This document shows, piece by piece, positions 46,587-56,006 of a stretch of DNA of 64,000 nt. A program made the position numbers and the translations under genes. The notes under the pieces were generated by a model. The model ran no database searches. It saw nothing but the letters and a program-made list of their open reading frames with translations, and was not told the DNA's origin. Source of the DNA: Aricia agestis (lineage: Eukaryota; Arthropoda; Insecta; Lepidoptera; Lycaenidae). The stretch is taken from positions 8,903,501 to 8,967,500 of the forward strand of contig NC_056410.1 of assembly GCF_905147365.1 (NCBI RefSeq). The letters are read 5' to 3'. How positions within the stretch are numbered: the stretch's first letter is position 1; every line of letters begins with the position of its first letter.

Positions 46587-46633
46587 TATTTAGGTATGTT
46601 TTTAGATCAAAGTCTTAGGTGGCGCAGGCATGT

Positions 46634-46679
46634 AAATGAAATTTCAGAGAAATGCTCAAAGTTTCTCTGAAATTTCATT
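46634..46679. repeat. Snap-back inverted duplication in LINE
   Basis: AATGAAATTTCAGAGAAA is followed after 9 nt by its exact inverse. The conserved coding sequence resumes at about 46700 (WGVHPKHLRRLYMALI). Confidence 0.8.
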
Positions 46680-47840
46680 AAAATATTGAAATTAAAATAT
46701 TTTATCCGGCTCAAATTGGGGTGTTCATCCAAAACACTTAAGAAGATTATACATGGCACTTATTAGAAGTAGAATGGATTATGGATCCTTTCTTTATGAT
46801 CATTGTGCGAGATCTCACTTGTCAAAGTTAGATAAGCTGCAAAATCAAGCTTTAAGAGTAATTGGCGGATTTATTAAGAGCTATCCAATTCACGTAATGC
46901 AGAGTGAGTTAAGTTTACCACCTCTACATTTGAGAAGAGAATATTTAGCGTATAAGTTTTATTTAAAGGCATTGTCATGGCAAAATAATGTTACTGTAGA
47001 TATTATAAGTGAATTACATATGTCTAGTTTATGTCGGTATTGGCAAAATAAAAATAAGCCCCTTTTGACCAAAATCTTCCATGAGACCAAAAATGTTAAT
47101 GTGTATGCTTCGAGTCCTTTGGAAATGTTCAAAATGAATAAGTGGATGTCCTGTATTAACCTTAAAGAAATAATATATGTTGATTTAAACTGTGTTGTAA
47201 ATAGTAAGAACAGATATGAAGTTAACTCCCTAAGATTAGAGGTTGTAAAAGAAATTTCTACGAAGTATATTGGATGGGATTGTATATATACCGATGGTTC
47301 AAAGGACGCCGGTGGTTCAAGTGCAGCATTCTTTCATGTTAGCAAAAGAGTTTCTGGGTGTTTTAAAATAGAATCTAATTTATCAATTATGTCCACGGAC
47401 CTTTTTGCTATTTCGGAGGCACTGCCTTATTTGTTGAGGAACAGTAGCAATACTCAAAAGAAAGTTGTGATCATTTCGGATAGCAACACCGCTCTTCAAC
47501 ATTTGGCTCGGTGCGCCTCTGGACAAAGAGGTGTTCCGGTAGCCTACGAAATTATTAGGAAGATAATTAATCTTCAAGAGCACAGTTGGACTCTGAGAAT
47601 GCAATGGGTTCCTGGACATGTTGGTATTAGAGGTAACGAGGAGGCAGATCGATTGGCAAAATTAGGTATACTACAAGCTAGGCTGATTAACTGTCGACAA
47701 GATTATTCCGAAATTTTAACTTTATTCAAAACCTGCAATTACTAACACTGGCGAGAATATTTCGACGAACATTCAAAATCGAAAGGTATTTGGTATAAAA
47801 CAGTGCAATCGATGCCTCCTCGTATACCATGGTTTATAAA

Positions 47841-47874
47841 TCAGTGTGTAATGTGTCGAGCTAGCGACCGGTCG
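47841..47874 (+). promoter_or_regulatory. Inr + DPE of ORF1-only element
   Basis: TCAGTG (A at 47843 as +1) is followed by GGTCG at 47870-47874, exactly +28 to +32, matching RGWYV. The spacing is identical to the outer LINE. Confidence 0.62.
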
Positions 47875-47946
47875 TGCTCCGCGTTTCACACGCAGCAAAA
47901 GTAATATTTTTGCGAATCGCGCGGCACATTGCCGCTGCACGTGACC

Positions 47947-49098
47947 ATGGCGCTCGTGGCCAACGAGTTGCTGGCGTTTATCCAGCACGCCATCGACACT
48001 ATGGACGAGGTCAGCATCATGCAGATCTGCAAGTCCTCCTTCTCCAGCGAGGAGATTTGCATGGGCAAGCAGCTGCTGTACGAGACGCTCGGACAGAGCG
48101 CGAACATGCCGTCGCGCCGAAGAGACGGAACGGAAAGGAGCGTGCAGGACATCATCTCCCTGCTGAAGCAGACGGATCCTGACAAGGTGCCGGCTTTTGT
48201 GGCAAAGGAACTGCACAAGCTGCCGCCCGTTACGCTGGACCACGTCGACGTCGTCAGCCTACTGAAGGACATCAAGTTCCTGAAGGAGGAACTGGCCGGA
48301 GTTCGATATAGATTGCAGGCATCAGAGTCTACGATCAGTGACTTACGTATTGAATTATCGCAATTAAAAAGTGGTAATTCAATATGTAGGTCACCTGATG
48401 CTTACGTCACTATACGTCGAGGCGCACAAGCGAGCACGTTTAGCCCGTCAGCATTATCATCGGACGGGTCAACGAACACCGCTGCTGCCGTCCCCGCCCG
48501 CGTTCCCCTCCCGGTTGCGCCGACGCCGAGTCCACAGGCGACTCAGCAAAACTTTGCGACTGTTGCTGGTCGCCCCGCACCTTCCCTGCGGGCGAAAACT
48601 AATGGGGATAATGAGAGCCGCAAGGCTCCGAAGAGTCGCGAGACTAAGGAGAACCGCAAGGCTACGAAGAGCCGCAAGGAGGAGTCTTCTCGGCTTGGCA
48701 AGGACGAGAGCAGGAGGTGCGATGAGGAGGGCTTCATACTGGTGGAGAGGAGGAAGAAGAAGCCCGCCGCCCGCAACCATCGCGGCACCGCACCATATGT
48801 ACCTGAGCTGCGTCTGCGGAGCGAGGTCCCCGCGACGCCCCTGTACATATCCCGCCTGCACTGGTCCATGGAGGTCGAGGACGTCGTGGACTACATCCAG
48901 AAGAAGACAACACTGCGCCTGAGGGTCGAGCGTCTGCAGTCTCGCCACAAGGTTAACTTTAGCTCCTTTGTGGTGAGAGTACCGACGCATCTTCTGTCGA
49001 CTTTCGAGGCGCCGGAGTTCTGGCCGATGGATGTAGTCTATCGGAGGTTCCGGGGGAGACTCCGGAACGAAGCGAGTCACGTCGCCGGCAAAACGTGA
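47947..49098 (+). CDS. Intact retrotransposon ORF1 protein, ~383 aa
   Basis: The ATG at 47947 lies in a strong context (GACCATGG). An upstream in-frame TTG gives only six more codons, so ATG is preferred. Residues 1-105 (MALVANELLAFIQHAIDT..., PSRRRDGTERSVQDII, KLPPVTLDHVDVVSLLKDI) form a conserved-looking helical domain. About 105-145 is heptad-like (FLKEELAGVRYRLQASEST), a probable coiled coil. About 150-285 is low-complexity, first Ala/Pro/Ser-rich then Arg/Lys/Glu-rich. The C-terminal ~100 residues (PLYISRLHWSMEVEDVVDYI, FSSFVVRVPTHLL, APEFWPMDVVYRRFRGR) look like the compact C-terminal fold of lepidopteran non-LTR ORF1 proteins; this family recognition is from memory. There are no zinc knuckles. 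The role is probably RNA binding or RNP assembly for retrotransposition. GC-rich codon use contrasts sharply with the AT-rich LINE around it. It is the longest uninterrupted frame in the window. Confidence 0.8.
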   Translation: MALVANELLAFIQHAIDTMDEVSIMQICKSSFSSEEICMGKQLLYETLGQSANMPSRRRDGTERSVQDIISLLKQTDPDKVPAFVAKELHKLPPVTLDHVDVVSLLKDIKFLKEELAGVRYRLQASESTISDLRIELSQLKSGNSICRSPDAYVTIRRGAQASTFSPSALSSDGSTNTAAAVPARVPLPVAPTPSPQATQQNFATVAGRPAPSLRAKTNGDNESRKAPKSRETKENRKATKSRKEESSRLGKDESRRCDEEGFILVERRKKKPAARNHRGTAPYVPELRLRSEVPATPLYISRLHWSMEVEDVVDYIQKKTTLRLRVERLQSRHKVNFSSFVVRVPTHLLSTFEAPEFWPMDVVYRRFRGRLRNEASHVAGKT

Positions 49099-49129
49099 CA
49101 GTGTTAGTATTTAAGAATATATATAAAAT

Positions 49130-49205
49130 ATGTATGTTAGTTTTAAGGTATTTATTATATAATTGATATGTATGTTAGATTTAAGGTATTTGTTATATGG
49201 GCCAC
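49130..49205 (+). repeat. 38-bp tandem duplication in 3'UTR
   Basis: ATGTATGTTAG at 49130 recurs at 49168, followed by matching TTAAGGTATTT words. Confidence 0.7.
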
Positions 49206-49215
49206 TGATGCCCGA

Positions 49216-49221
49216 AATAAA
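49216..49221 (+). promoter_or_regulatory. AATAAA near end of ORF1-only element
   Basis: The AATAAA hexamer lies directly before the ATGATTTGA repeat tail and may act in 3' end formation. Confidence 0.5.
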
Positions 49222-49664
49222 TGATTTGATTTGATTTGATTTGATAAAACCTGAGTTAAGTCGTTGTTGTAAAATTAGCGTTTAGACTGAGATCTGGACA
49301 CATTCCATTAAGAAAGTTCGCATTTTTAATGAATAAGGCTGACTCACCGAATTGTGAAACTTGTGGTCAAGTCGAAGACGTTCAACACTTGTTGATGGAA
49401 TGTGTCAAGTGTCGGGCCCAAGGATTGTCTTTTTTTGAAAAAAAAATAATTTTAACCTTTATGCGATGGGGCTCGTGCAGTCCATTCTTTCTGAACCAAC
49501 TTCCGAAGAAGCCAATTCTTTTTTCCGTATTTTTGCCAATATCGACTATACAGTGTAAATTTAAATATAAGTGTAAATTTAAGTAAAGGGTATAGTGGGA
49601 TTGACATATCTTCGGATAAAAATCCCTAATTAAATATAGATCAAAAAAAAAAAAATAGACCTCT

Positions 49665-50364
49665 ATAAAAACAGGGATTCTAATTTTGCCAACAGAGGAG
49701 AGAAAATTTGTACATAGATTGGTTCAAGCATACACTATAATTTGCCCACAGTTTATAATATGAAATATATTAATTATGGTTTTTAAATTACGCGACAAAA
49801 ACCATTTTGTCGCTTACGCCATTTCTTGTTTGAGAAAACAAGCGATTTAAACATATCCAAAACGATATTTTACTTGAACGCGGCGTCACCTTAAACGTGA
49901 AGACGTTGTTTTCGTCACGGAAAAATTCTCACGCCAATTTCTCATTGCTTTCACGGAAAAATCCTCATGCCATACAAACTACAAATTGCAGAAATGTGAC
50001 GCTAAAAGGATTAACTTCACAATAACTTTATTAATTAGAAGCAATATTTATCTCGCCTTTGAGGAAATTGCTCTCTTCAATCAAAATACAATTAAATTAA
50101 GTACGACAGCAATACAACTTCAAGGTTTACAAAATTAATACAATACAATAAAGTTGTTTACCAATGTAGAGTTTGAGTCGCCTCGAGGTAGCTTCGGTCT
50201 TGGAAGTTTTGGCGGACGTAGTACCTACAGAAATGTTCTAAGCCTGTTTTGTCTATTTAAAACGTCATTGAATTTTTTCTATACGAAAAAGGAAATATAA
50301 TTATTAATCCCGCAACTCCGTTGAGCCACTCCGGGACGGGTCGCTAGTTTTATATATATATATA
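49665..50364. other. No gene; Helitron 3' end near 50290-50346
   Basis: AT-rich DNA. CCGCAACTCCGTTGAG...GACGGGTCGCTAG at about 50310-50346 looks like an isolated Helitron 3' terminus. Confidence 0.45.
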
Positions 50365-50397
50365 TATCTATACTAATATTATAAATGCGAAAGTATC

Positions 50398-50436
<39 letters not shown>

Positions 50437-50580
50437 CGCTTTCACGCCAAAACTACTGAACCGATTGCAATGAAATTTTGTACACAGTTACTCTAGAGTC
50501 TGAGAAAGGACATAGGCTACATTTTGGTGTGGGAAAATATCTTATTTCCATGAAAATATCGATAAAAATTACTTCGCATT
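50365..50580 (+). mobile_element. Helitron with (GTCT)n, 3' end lost
   Basis: TCTATACTAATATTATAAAT start after A, uninterrupted TCTG run at about 50398-50434, CGCCAAAACTACTGAACCG body. The 3' part is replaced where a SINE follows. Confidence 0.78.
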
Positions 50581-50722
50581 GCGCGTGGCCAGCGCTCATC
50601 CCGGGGGTCCTGGGTTCGAGTCCCGCAGGCGGAACAAAAAGTTTTCAATGTTCCTGGGTCTTGGATGTGTATTAAATTAATATTTCAAAAATCTTAAATA
50701 TATTTTATGTATAATATTATAA
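50581..50722 (+). mobile_element. tRNA-derived SINE, truncated both ends
   Basis: B-box region GGGTTCGAGTCCCGC, then AACAAAAAGTTTTCAATG and CCTGGGTC as in 29646-29925. The A box is damaged and the 3' body is missing. Confidence 0.78.
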
Positions 50723-51122
50723 AAAATCCAGAAATATATCGACGCGATGCAATGAACATTTTAGTTCTAATACGATTCAACAGATGGCGCTTTTTTTTAC
50801 TTCGTTGTAACATAGAACTAATCATACTTATTAGTTATTATGTTTTTGTTTATAGTTTTTAATACGTTAGAATATTATGTTTAATAATATTATCACTTGC
50901 TATAATAATAATCAATCTATCTGATCTTATAGAACTCCTACTGCATTTCTAAGGAGTTCGAGTGTGTTGTGTTGGCCTATATTCCATCCAGAAAATATTT
51001 TTACATTTTAATTCTAATATATGAAAACAGATGGCGCTTTATTTTTTACTTCATTATTATAACAGAACTAATCATACCTACTTTATTATTATACGTTTTT
51101 ATTTTATTGTTTTTATTCATAA
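50723..51122. other. No gene; internal duplicated words
   Basis: ACAGATGGCGCTTT and TAACA-GAACTAATCATAC recur at about 50770-50830 and 51028-51078, an old duplication. No coding signal. Confidence 0.45.
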
Positions 51123-51364
51123 CTAGCTGTTGCCCGCGACTTCGTCCGCGTGGACTTTAGTTTATAGTGCGCGGTGTCAACAAAATTTGTGTCAAATTTA
51201 AAAACTTTTTAAAACCCTGGTAAGTGGTACCCCTCTTAGGGCCGCGCAGCGCGCTACACCGGAATGGCAGCGCTGAAAGTGCTCGCCTCGCCGCTGCCAT
51301 TCCGGTGTAGCGCGGCCCTTAATTAATCAAAATACCCAAAAACAGCTGTGCAGTGTGCACATAA
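51123..51364 (-). mobile_element. Helitron 3' half (GTTGCCCGCGACTTC family)
   Basis: The minus-strand end is ...GCGGGCAACAGCTAG. The body matches the 3' half of 51365-52133 in opposite orientation, giving head-to-head copies. Confidence 0.75.
51239..51318. mobile_element. 80-bp hairpin MITE, TTA duplication
   Basis: TTA at 51236-51238 and 51319-51321 flank GGGCCGCGC and GCGCGGCCC. The arms share CGCTACACCGGAATGGCAGC with the complement. The 3-bp TWA duplication and GGGCC ends fit PIF/Harbinger. Confidence 0.82.
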
Positions 51365-52133
51365 TCTGTACTAATATTATGAATGCGAAAGTATCTCTGT
51401 CTGTCTGTCTGTCTGTCAGTCTCGCTTTCACGCCAAACGCCAAAACTACCGAACCGATTGTAATGAAATTTTGTATACTGATAGTCTAAAGCCTGAGAAA
51501 GGACACAGGCTACTTTTTTACTGGAAAAAAGGGTTGTAAGGGTCGTAAATTTGTTCAAAAAATTCATAATGGCGTTCATATGGCGCCGTGCGTCTTCTAC
51601 ATGGCGCTGACGCTTGCTCAAAAGTCTTTCTATAAGAGGTGGTATCATCTTACATTTAAGTCTCGATTTTTTTCGATTGTTATATCTATTCTACGGTATT
51701 AAATAACTCAGTACTTTATCTGTGCAGGCAGTGACGTAACCTTAAGACCAAATTTCACCAACGACTGTTAAAGTTAATGCTCGAATTAGTATCACGTTAG
51801 CTGTTTCGTTTTTCATATGAATGAAAGAGAAGACAGGATATTTTAACAAGCTGTTAACACTAACAGACGTTGGTGAAATTGGGGCTAAACCTATCAATGA
51901 TAAATAGTTTATGGGTAAAGTTGTGTAATTGGGGGGCTAAATAAGCTTTAAAATTTGGCATAATATATAAAGTTTAACATACAAAAATGAAGTACTTATT
52001 GTTTGCACACTGCACAGCTGTATTGATTTAAGGGGTACCAGGGTTTTTTTATAAAAGCTTTTGACACCAATTTTGTTGACATCGCGCGCTATAAACTGAA
52101 GTCCACGCGGACGAAGTCGCGGGCAACAGCTAG
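51365..52133 (+). mobile_element. Helitron, 769 bp, with nested MITE
   Basis: TCTGTACTAATATTATGAAT start after A, (TCTG)n, and end CGCGGACGAAGTCGCGGG then CAACAGCTAG before T. It contains the Harbinger-like MITE at 51746-51885. Confidence 0.8.
51746..51885. mobile_element. PIF/Harbinger-like MITE, 140 bp
   Basis: TAA duplications (51743-51745, 51886-51888) flank GACCAAATTTCACCAACG and CGTTGGTGAAATTGGGGC. Confidence 0.8.
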
Positions 52134-52173
52134 TATATATATATATATATATATATAACCTATATATAACCTA
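52134..52173. repeat. (AT)n between two Helitrons
   Basis: A TATA run separates the 3' CTAG of one Helitron from the 3' CTAG (minus strand) of the next, so two elements abut tail to tail. Confidence 0.8.
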
Positions 52174-52373
52174 CTAGTTGATGCCCGCAACTTCGTTGCG
52201 CCGAAATTCGTCAATTGCGCGGGGACCATACATTTTTCAGGAATAAAAAGTATCATGTCCTTTCCCGAGAGACAAAGTATCTCCATACGAAATTTCAGTA
52301 AAATCGGTTCAGCGGTTTGGGCGTGAAAAGGTAACAGACAGACACACTTTCGTATTTATAATATTGGTATGGA
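52174..52373 (-). mobile_element. Complete 200-bp Helitron
   Basis: Minus strand: TCCATACCAATATTATAAAT start, GTGTGTCTGTCTG, CGCCCAAACCGCTGAACCG, hairpin CGCAAC-GAA-GTTGCG, end GGGCATCAACTAG. All expected Helitron end features are present. Confidence 0.88.
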
Positions 52374-52681
52374 TTAATTATTTATTATTATTCACCCATA
52401 GCGTAGGCTGCGCCTAGTTTGGGGGACTCAAAAAAAGTTGTAATTATTTATGACAACAAAGATTTGGTATATACTTTACTTCTTTTGTCACTGAAGTAGT
52501 CTGTTGATAATATCTGAGTGAAATTATGTCACTGTTAACTTTATACCTACCAATAGCATAATATGAAAATAATCAGTCGTCGGTAAAAAGCACAGATTTT
52601 AGAAGTAAAAAAAGACTGGTTATTTTCATAACAAACTGTTCAATTCTGTTAAAGAAGATTAATTTGTCCATTTATCAATAT

Positions 52682-52958
52682 TAATAATAATAATATCTAT
52701 GGACGCTTCACACCACGTCAGTCTGGCCCCGTGCTAAGTACCTAAAGGACTTGTGTTACAGGTACCAAACAACGGAAATATATTTAATACTTTTATACCA
52801 TACATATATTTAAGATTTTTATTATATCATACACATATTTAATAGGTACACATCCAGACCCGGGAACATTGAAAACTTTTTGTTCCGTCGGCGGGATTCG
52901 AACCCGCGACCCGCGGCTTGAGCTACCAACGCGCTCACCACTGAGCCACAGAGGTCGT
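52682..52958 (-). mobile_element. tRNA-derived SINE, complete
   Basis: The minus-strand head GTGGCTCAGTGGTGAGCGC (A box) and GGTTCGAATCCCGCC (B box), then the body shared with 29646-29925 through GCCAGACTGACGTGGTG, and an ATT tail. Confidence 0.88.
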
Positions 52959-54177
52959 CAATATTTGTATAGCATAATATATTTTCGCTGAATAATTATT
53001 ATTTCATACCTTTTTTGTTAAAAATTAAATTGATTTTTTTCACAAATTATGATAGAGTTTCATCATAAAATTCTTAATTTTATTTTCGTAATATTGAGGT
53101 CGATTTCGGTGTTTGTTTAATTAAACGTAACAATTTCCGAGTCGAACGACGTGAATGAAAGAATTTGGCTGTTAATTGGTCGGCTGTAATGAAATTCTGC
53201 CAATTTCCAATACTACGTTTCATAAGGCGCAGGTGACGTCAGAGATTAAGCCGGTGACACACTAGTCAGATGCAACTAGTCTTTTCTCTCATTGAAAATT
53301 AACTGATGAAGGCTATAAGACTCGATTTATATGCGTCCGCGTGAATGAGCGGTTTGGCCGCTACACCTCGAAATCAATATTGAGAACAAGCAATAGGCAT
53401 GATGACAATTTTTTTTCCTTATTGGTAATTGAAAGACCATTCAAACAGAAACATCGGTGAAAAAATGCAAACAAAAGTTGCTTTAAATTACATAAATAAT
53501 CCAATGGTAATTTAATTGAAAAAAAAATCGAATTAATATCCAACTTTGAAGGCGCATAACAAAAAAAATACATATGCTATCAAGCTGAAATTTTGGAAAC
53601 GCTTATTTTTTACCGTTATTTATTTGTTTTATTAACAAAATTCGCTAATCTTTGACCTTGTCATCATCCTTGTTGTATGTAACAATTTACATAATATTTA
53701 CTCGCGATGTAGCGCTAAGCCGCTAGTTCAAGTGGACGCATAAAAATAAAGCCTTTAAAAAACTAGTTCATACTAAAATTCATACCACTTTATTGCTGTG
53801 GGATGGATCAAATTGATCCGTCGCAACTCGCATAATATGAGTTGCCCTTACACAATCACTGAGTAGTCTCAATATCGACAAACCATAGGATGGTGTACGT
53901 ATTTTAAAAATTAACTATCGTATTTAGAGTTAAGTATGATTAATATAACCAGAGGGTGAATAATATAAGAGAGATTCAATATTTTTGGATTCGCAGGGGA
54001 AACATGGAGCGCGAGCAAAATATAACAATAGACATGTACCTAAATGATTTAAGCCATATTAATTATCCGAAACACATCAGTGATTTACCACCGATAATAA
54101 AATAACAGACCACGCTTTTGCTACATTACTGCACTAACACATGCTCGGCCGCAACAGTCAATCAGAGCGCATGTTTT
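52959..54177. other. No recognisable gene; possibly single-copy
   Basis: 53060-53350 has balanced composition and no recognised repeat words. The rest is AT-rich. No frame with domain features. Confidence 0.35.
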
Positions 54178-54862
54178 TTAGGGTTCCGTAGCTAAATGGC
54201 AAAAAACGGAACCCTTATATCTATAAGTCCGTATGTGACATACGGACGGACAGACAGACAAACATGACAAATCTTTGTCATGTCTGTCTGTCTGTCCGTC
54301 CGTATGTCACAGCCACTTTTCTCCGAAACTATAAGAAGTATACTATTGAAACTTGGTAAGTAGATGTAGTCTGTGAACCGCATTAAGATTTTGATACAAA
54401 AATGGAAAAATTATTAAAAATTTTAGGGGTCCAATAGGTACAACTGATCCATCTATCTTGAAGATAGGTCTTCAAATATCATATTGAGGTTTCTGACATG
54501 ATTTTTTTCTAACTGAATAATTTACGAGAGAGACTCTTCCAAAGTGGTAAAATGTGTGCAACAGGGAGGCCTCTAACCTTAGAAGTTAGAGGCCCTCTAA
54601 CTTCTAAAGTAGGGGCATGATAAGTCTAAAAAAATTTATGATGTACATTACTATAAAACTACCAACGAAAACTGGTTTGAACGAGATCTAACAAGTAGTT
54701 CTTTTTATACGTCATAAATAGTAAACCTTAATTTAACTTTTATTAAATCAACATAAATATAAAAATATATCAAAAGCCTTTTAATTTCATAAAAATAATT
54801 CTTATTACTGCTGTGGAACCCTTCATGGGCGAGTCTTACTAGCACTTGGCCGGCTTTTTAAG
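54178..54862 (-). mobile_element. GGCCAAGTGCGAGTC-family repeat, long copy
   Basis: Minus strand: AAAAAGCCGGCCAAGTGC start, GACTCGCCCATGAAGGGTTC, end TTAGCTACGGAACCCT. It includes a fold-back of GTCT/GTCC units at 54230-54312 (TCCGTATGTGACATACGGA and longer pairing). Confidence 0.78.
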
Positions 54863-55782
54863 TATTACGTTAATGACACGAAAAATAGTCAAAAGAAGCT
54901 GGTCTTATAAGAATTTATGTACTCGATATTTTGATTTCTATTCTACAAATTCTATCTACAAATTCCAAGCTGCTCGACTGCTTCATAAGGCCATCCCCCG
55001 AGCAAACGATCTTGACCATACATTTGACGCGTTGCCGAGATCGCACAGAAATCCATTTTTTTTTTACTTCACTTAGTTCAAAATTGATTTAAAATAATTC
55101 AAACGGGGAATATTTATATTTAATGAAATCATCTATCTACTGCCGTGTGTTTCAAACAATCGTAATACTAGGAAGATGCTGAAAGTATGCTTGAATTTTA
55201 ATAAATTGGTATTACTTTGGAAGCTGATATCATGAGTATAATAAGCAAAAATAGCAAATTAATAACGGGAAAGGAATGTTGATATGCTGAAGATTTATTG
55301 CTGTATTTTTATTATAACTTTGTAGCTTTCAAATTATGAGTTTATAAGGTTCTAAATACCTTAATCTCCGTAAGGGGAGCGCCTTAACATAGGTAAGGCC
55401 ATTCTTTTATTTTCAAATCAGCAACTCAAATATCCAAGACTCTCAAGTATGTTAGATGAGCTGGATATTAATCTTACAGTTGCAATATTACTTCAGTTTC
55501 GCAGTCCTTCACGATTTCTTAGAAAGTCTTACTGAGTTTTGCCCTCTTGTTCTCCAGTTATATCTTGGAAGCCTCATATTGAATTTTCAATGTCGGTTAT
55601 TTATATGGACAAAGAATTTCTTATCTTAGTTTTTTTCTAACGGCCGATTTACATATTACTCCAATTCTGTGTTCTAATTCAGCGCAGGATCGCCACTGGG
55701 ATAATATAAAAGGGTACTGGAGTCTGGAATACACAGAATTGCATTGCTTGTCGAAGTTTCGGAGAACGGCAACATAATCTTA
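54863..55782. other. No recognisable gene
   Basis: AT-rich DNA; a short frame at 54846-55076 overlaps the repeat end and has no features. Confidence 0.35.
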
Positions 55783-55977
55783 TCTTATATCTTTAAACGA
55801 GCAGTTCTTGTGTATATATAAATATATAATTGGAATCTCGGAATCGGCTCCAACGATTTTCATGAAATTTAGTAGGTATATAGGGGGTTTCGGGGGCGAT
55901 AAATCGATCTAGCTAGGAATAATTTCTAGAAAATGTCATTTTATCGAATACCGAGCAAAGCTCGGTCAATTAGCTAG
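55783..55977 (+). mobile_element. Complete 195-bp Helitron (Lep1-like)
   Basis: TCTTATATCTTTAAACGAGC start after A, ATCGGCTCCAACGATTTTC, hairpin CCGAGC-AAA-GCTCGG, end TCAATTAGCTAG before T. Uninterrupted reference for 4837-5357. Confidence 0.85.
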
Positions 55978-56006
55978 TATTATTATTATACAGTACATAA
56001 ATAAGA

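Larger units (their letters stand above)
44814..46752 (+). pseudogene. LINE ORF2 part 2: reverse transcriptase, broken
   Basis: This block covers the linker and reverse transcriptase. Linker 44814-45290 has one frameshift near 45070. The RT begins about 45299 (DTSPGDDGI). After another frameshift near 45510 come LRPISLISCICK, TVGFRRSI, FLDVENAYNNI (first catalytic Asp), GLAQGDPSSPLFFNI, QFADDFVLF (YxDD variant FADD, 46012-46026), LGLSVSHSKSKF and YLGMFLDQSLRW. A 177-bp segment is present three times (46056-46586) and the third copy opens with an in-frame TAA (46416). Around 46634-46679 a short inverted duplication replaces sequence and adds a stop. All four catalytic motifs survive, but the frame does not. 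Confidence 0.9.
47841..49243 (+). mobile_element. ORF1-only LINE derivative nested in larger LINE
   Basis: It starts TCAGTGTGTAATGTG and ends with AATAAATGATTTGA and a (TTTGA)n tail. ATAAA on both sides (47836-47840, 49244-49248) is a likely target duplication, though short and partly ambiguous with the tail. It contains one intact GC-rich ORF and a ~145-bp 3'UTR, but no endonuclease or RT. Its 5' end looks complete, so this is not ordinary 5' truncation. Confidence 0.82.
46753..49586 (+). pseudogene. LINE ORF2 part 3: thumb, RNase H, C-terminal Cys/His
   Basis: An open stretch of 330 codons (46753-47745) carries the RT thumb (YMALIRSRMDYGSFLY, LDKLQNQALRVIGG) and a complete RNase H domain. 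RNase H residues are Asp in IYTDGSKDAGG, Glu in FAISEALPYLL, Asp in VIISDSNTAL, and His/Asp in VPGHVGIRGNEEADRLAK. After one TAA at 47743 the frame continues (HWREYFDEHSKS, PPRIPWFI) to the nested element at 47841. It resumes at 49249 (KPELSRCCKISV), then the typical C-terminus with GHIPLRKF-like and CETCGQVEDVQHLLMEC motifs. RNase H would remove template RNA; the Cys/His motif likely binds nucleic acid. Confidence 0.9.
41478..49654 (+). mobile_element. Full-length I/Jockey-like LINE with nested insertions
   Basis: The 5' end CAGTTGCGCGGC and a 12-nt A-tail (to 49654) are flanked by ATAGACCTCT at 41468-41477 and 49655-49664; two more As could belong to the duplication. The domain order is 5'UTR, ORF1 with three zinc knuckles, APE endonuclease, reverse transcriptase, RNase H, C-terminal Cys/His motif. 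APE plus RNase H points to the I-type side of non-LTR elements; exact clade not assignable by eye. The span of 8.2 kb falls to about 5.4 kb without the 977-bp Helitron, the ~1.4-kb ORF1-only element and two extra 177-bp repeat units, a normal size. Stops and frameshifts make it inactive now. Confidence 0.92.

Noticed and set aside
47773..49080. Long minus-strand and alternate-frame ORFs over the ORF1-only element
   Set aside because: They mirror the GC-rich plus-strand ORF; the plus frame alone has protein-like domain structure and a good start.
49329..49586. Separate small zinc-finger gene
   Set aside because: The CETCGQVEDVQHLLMEC motif is the normal C-terminus of the interrupted LINE ORF2 and joins its frame region after removal of the nested element.
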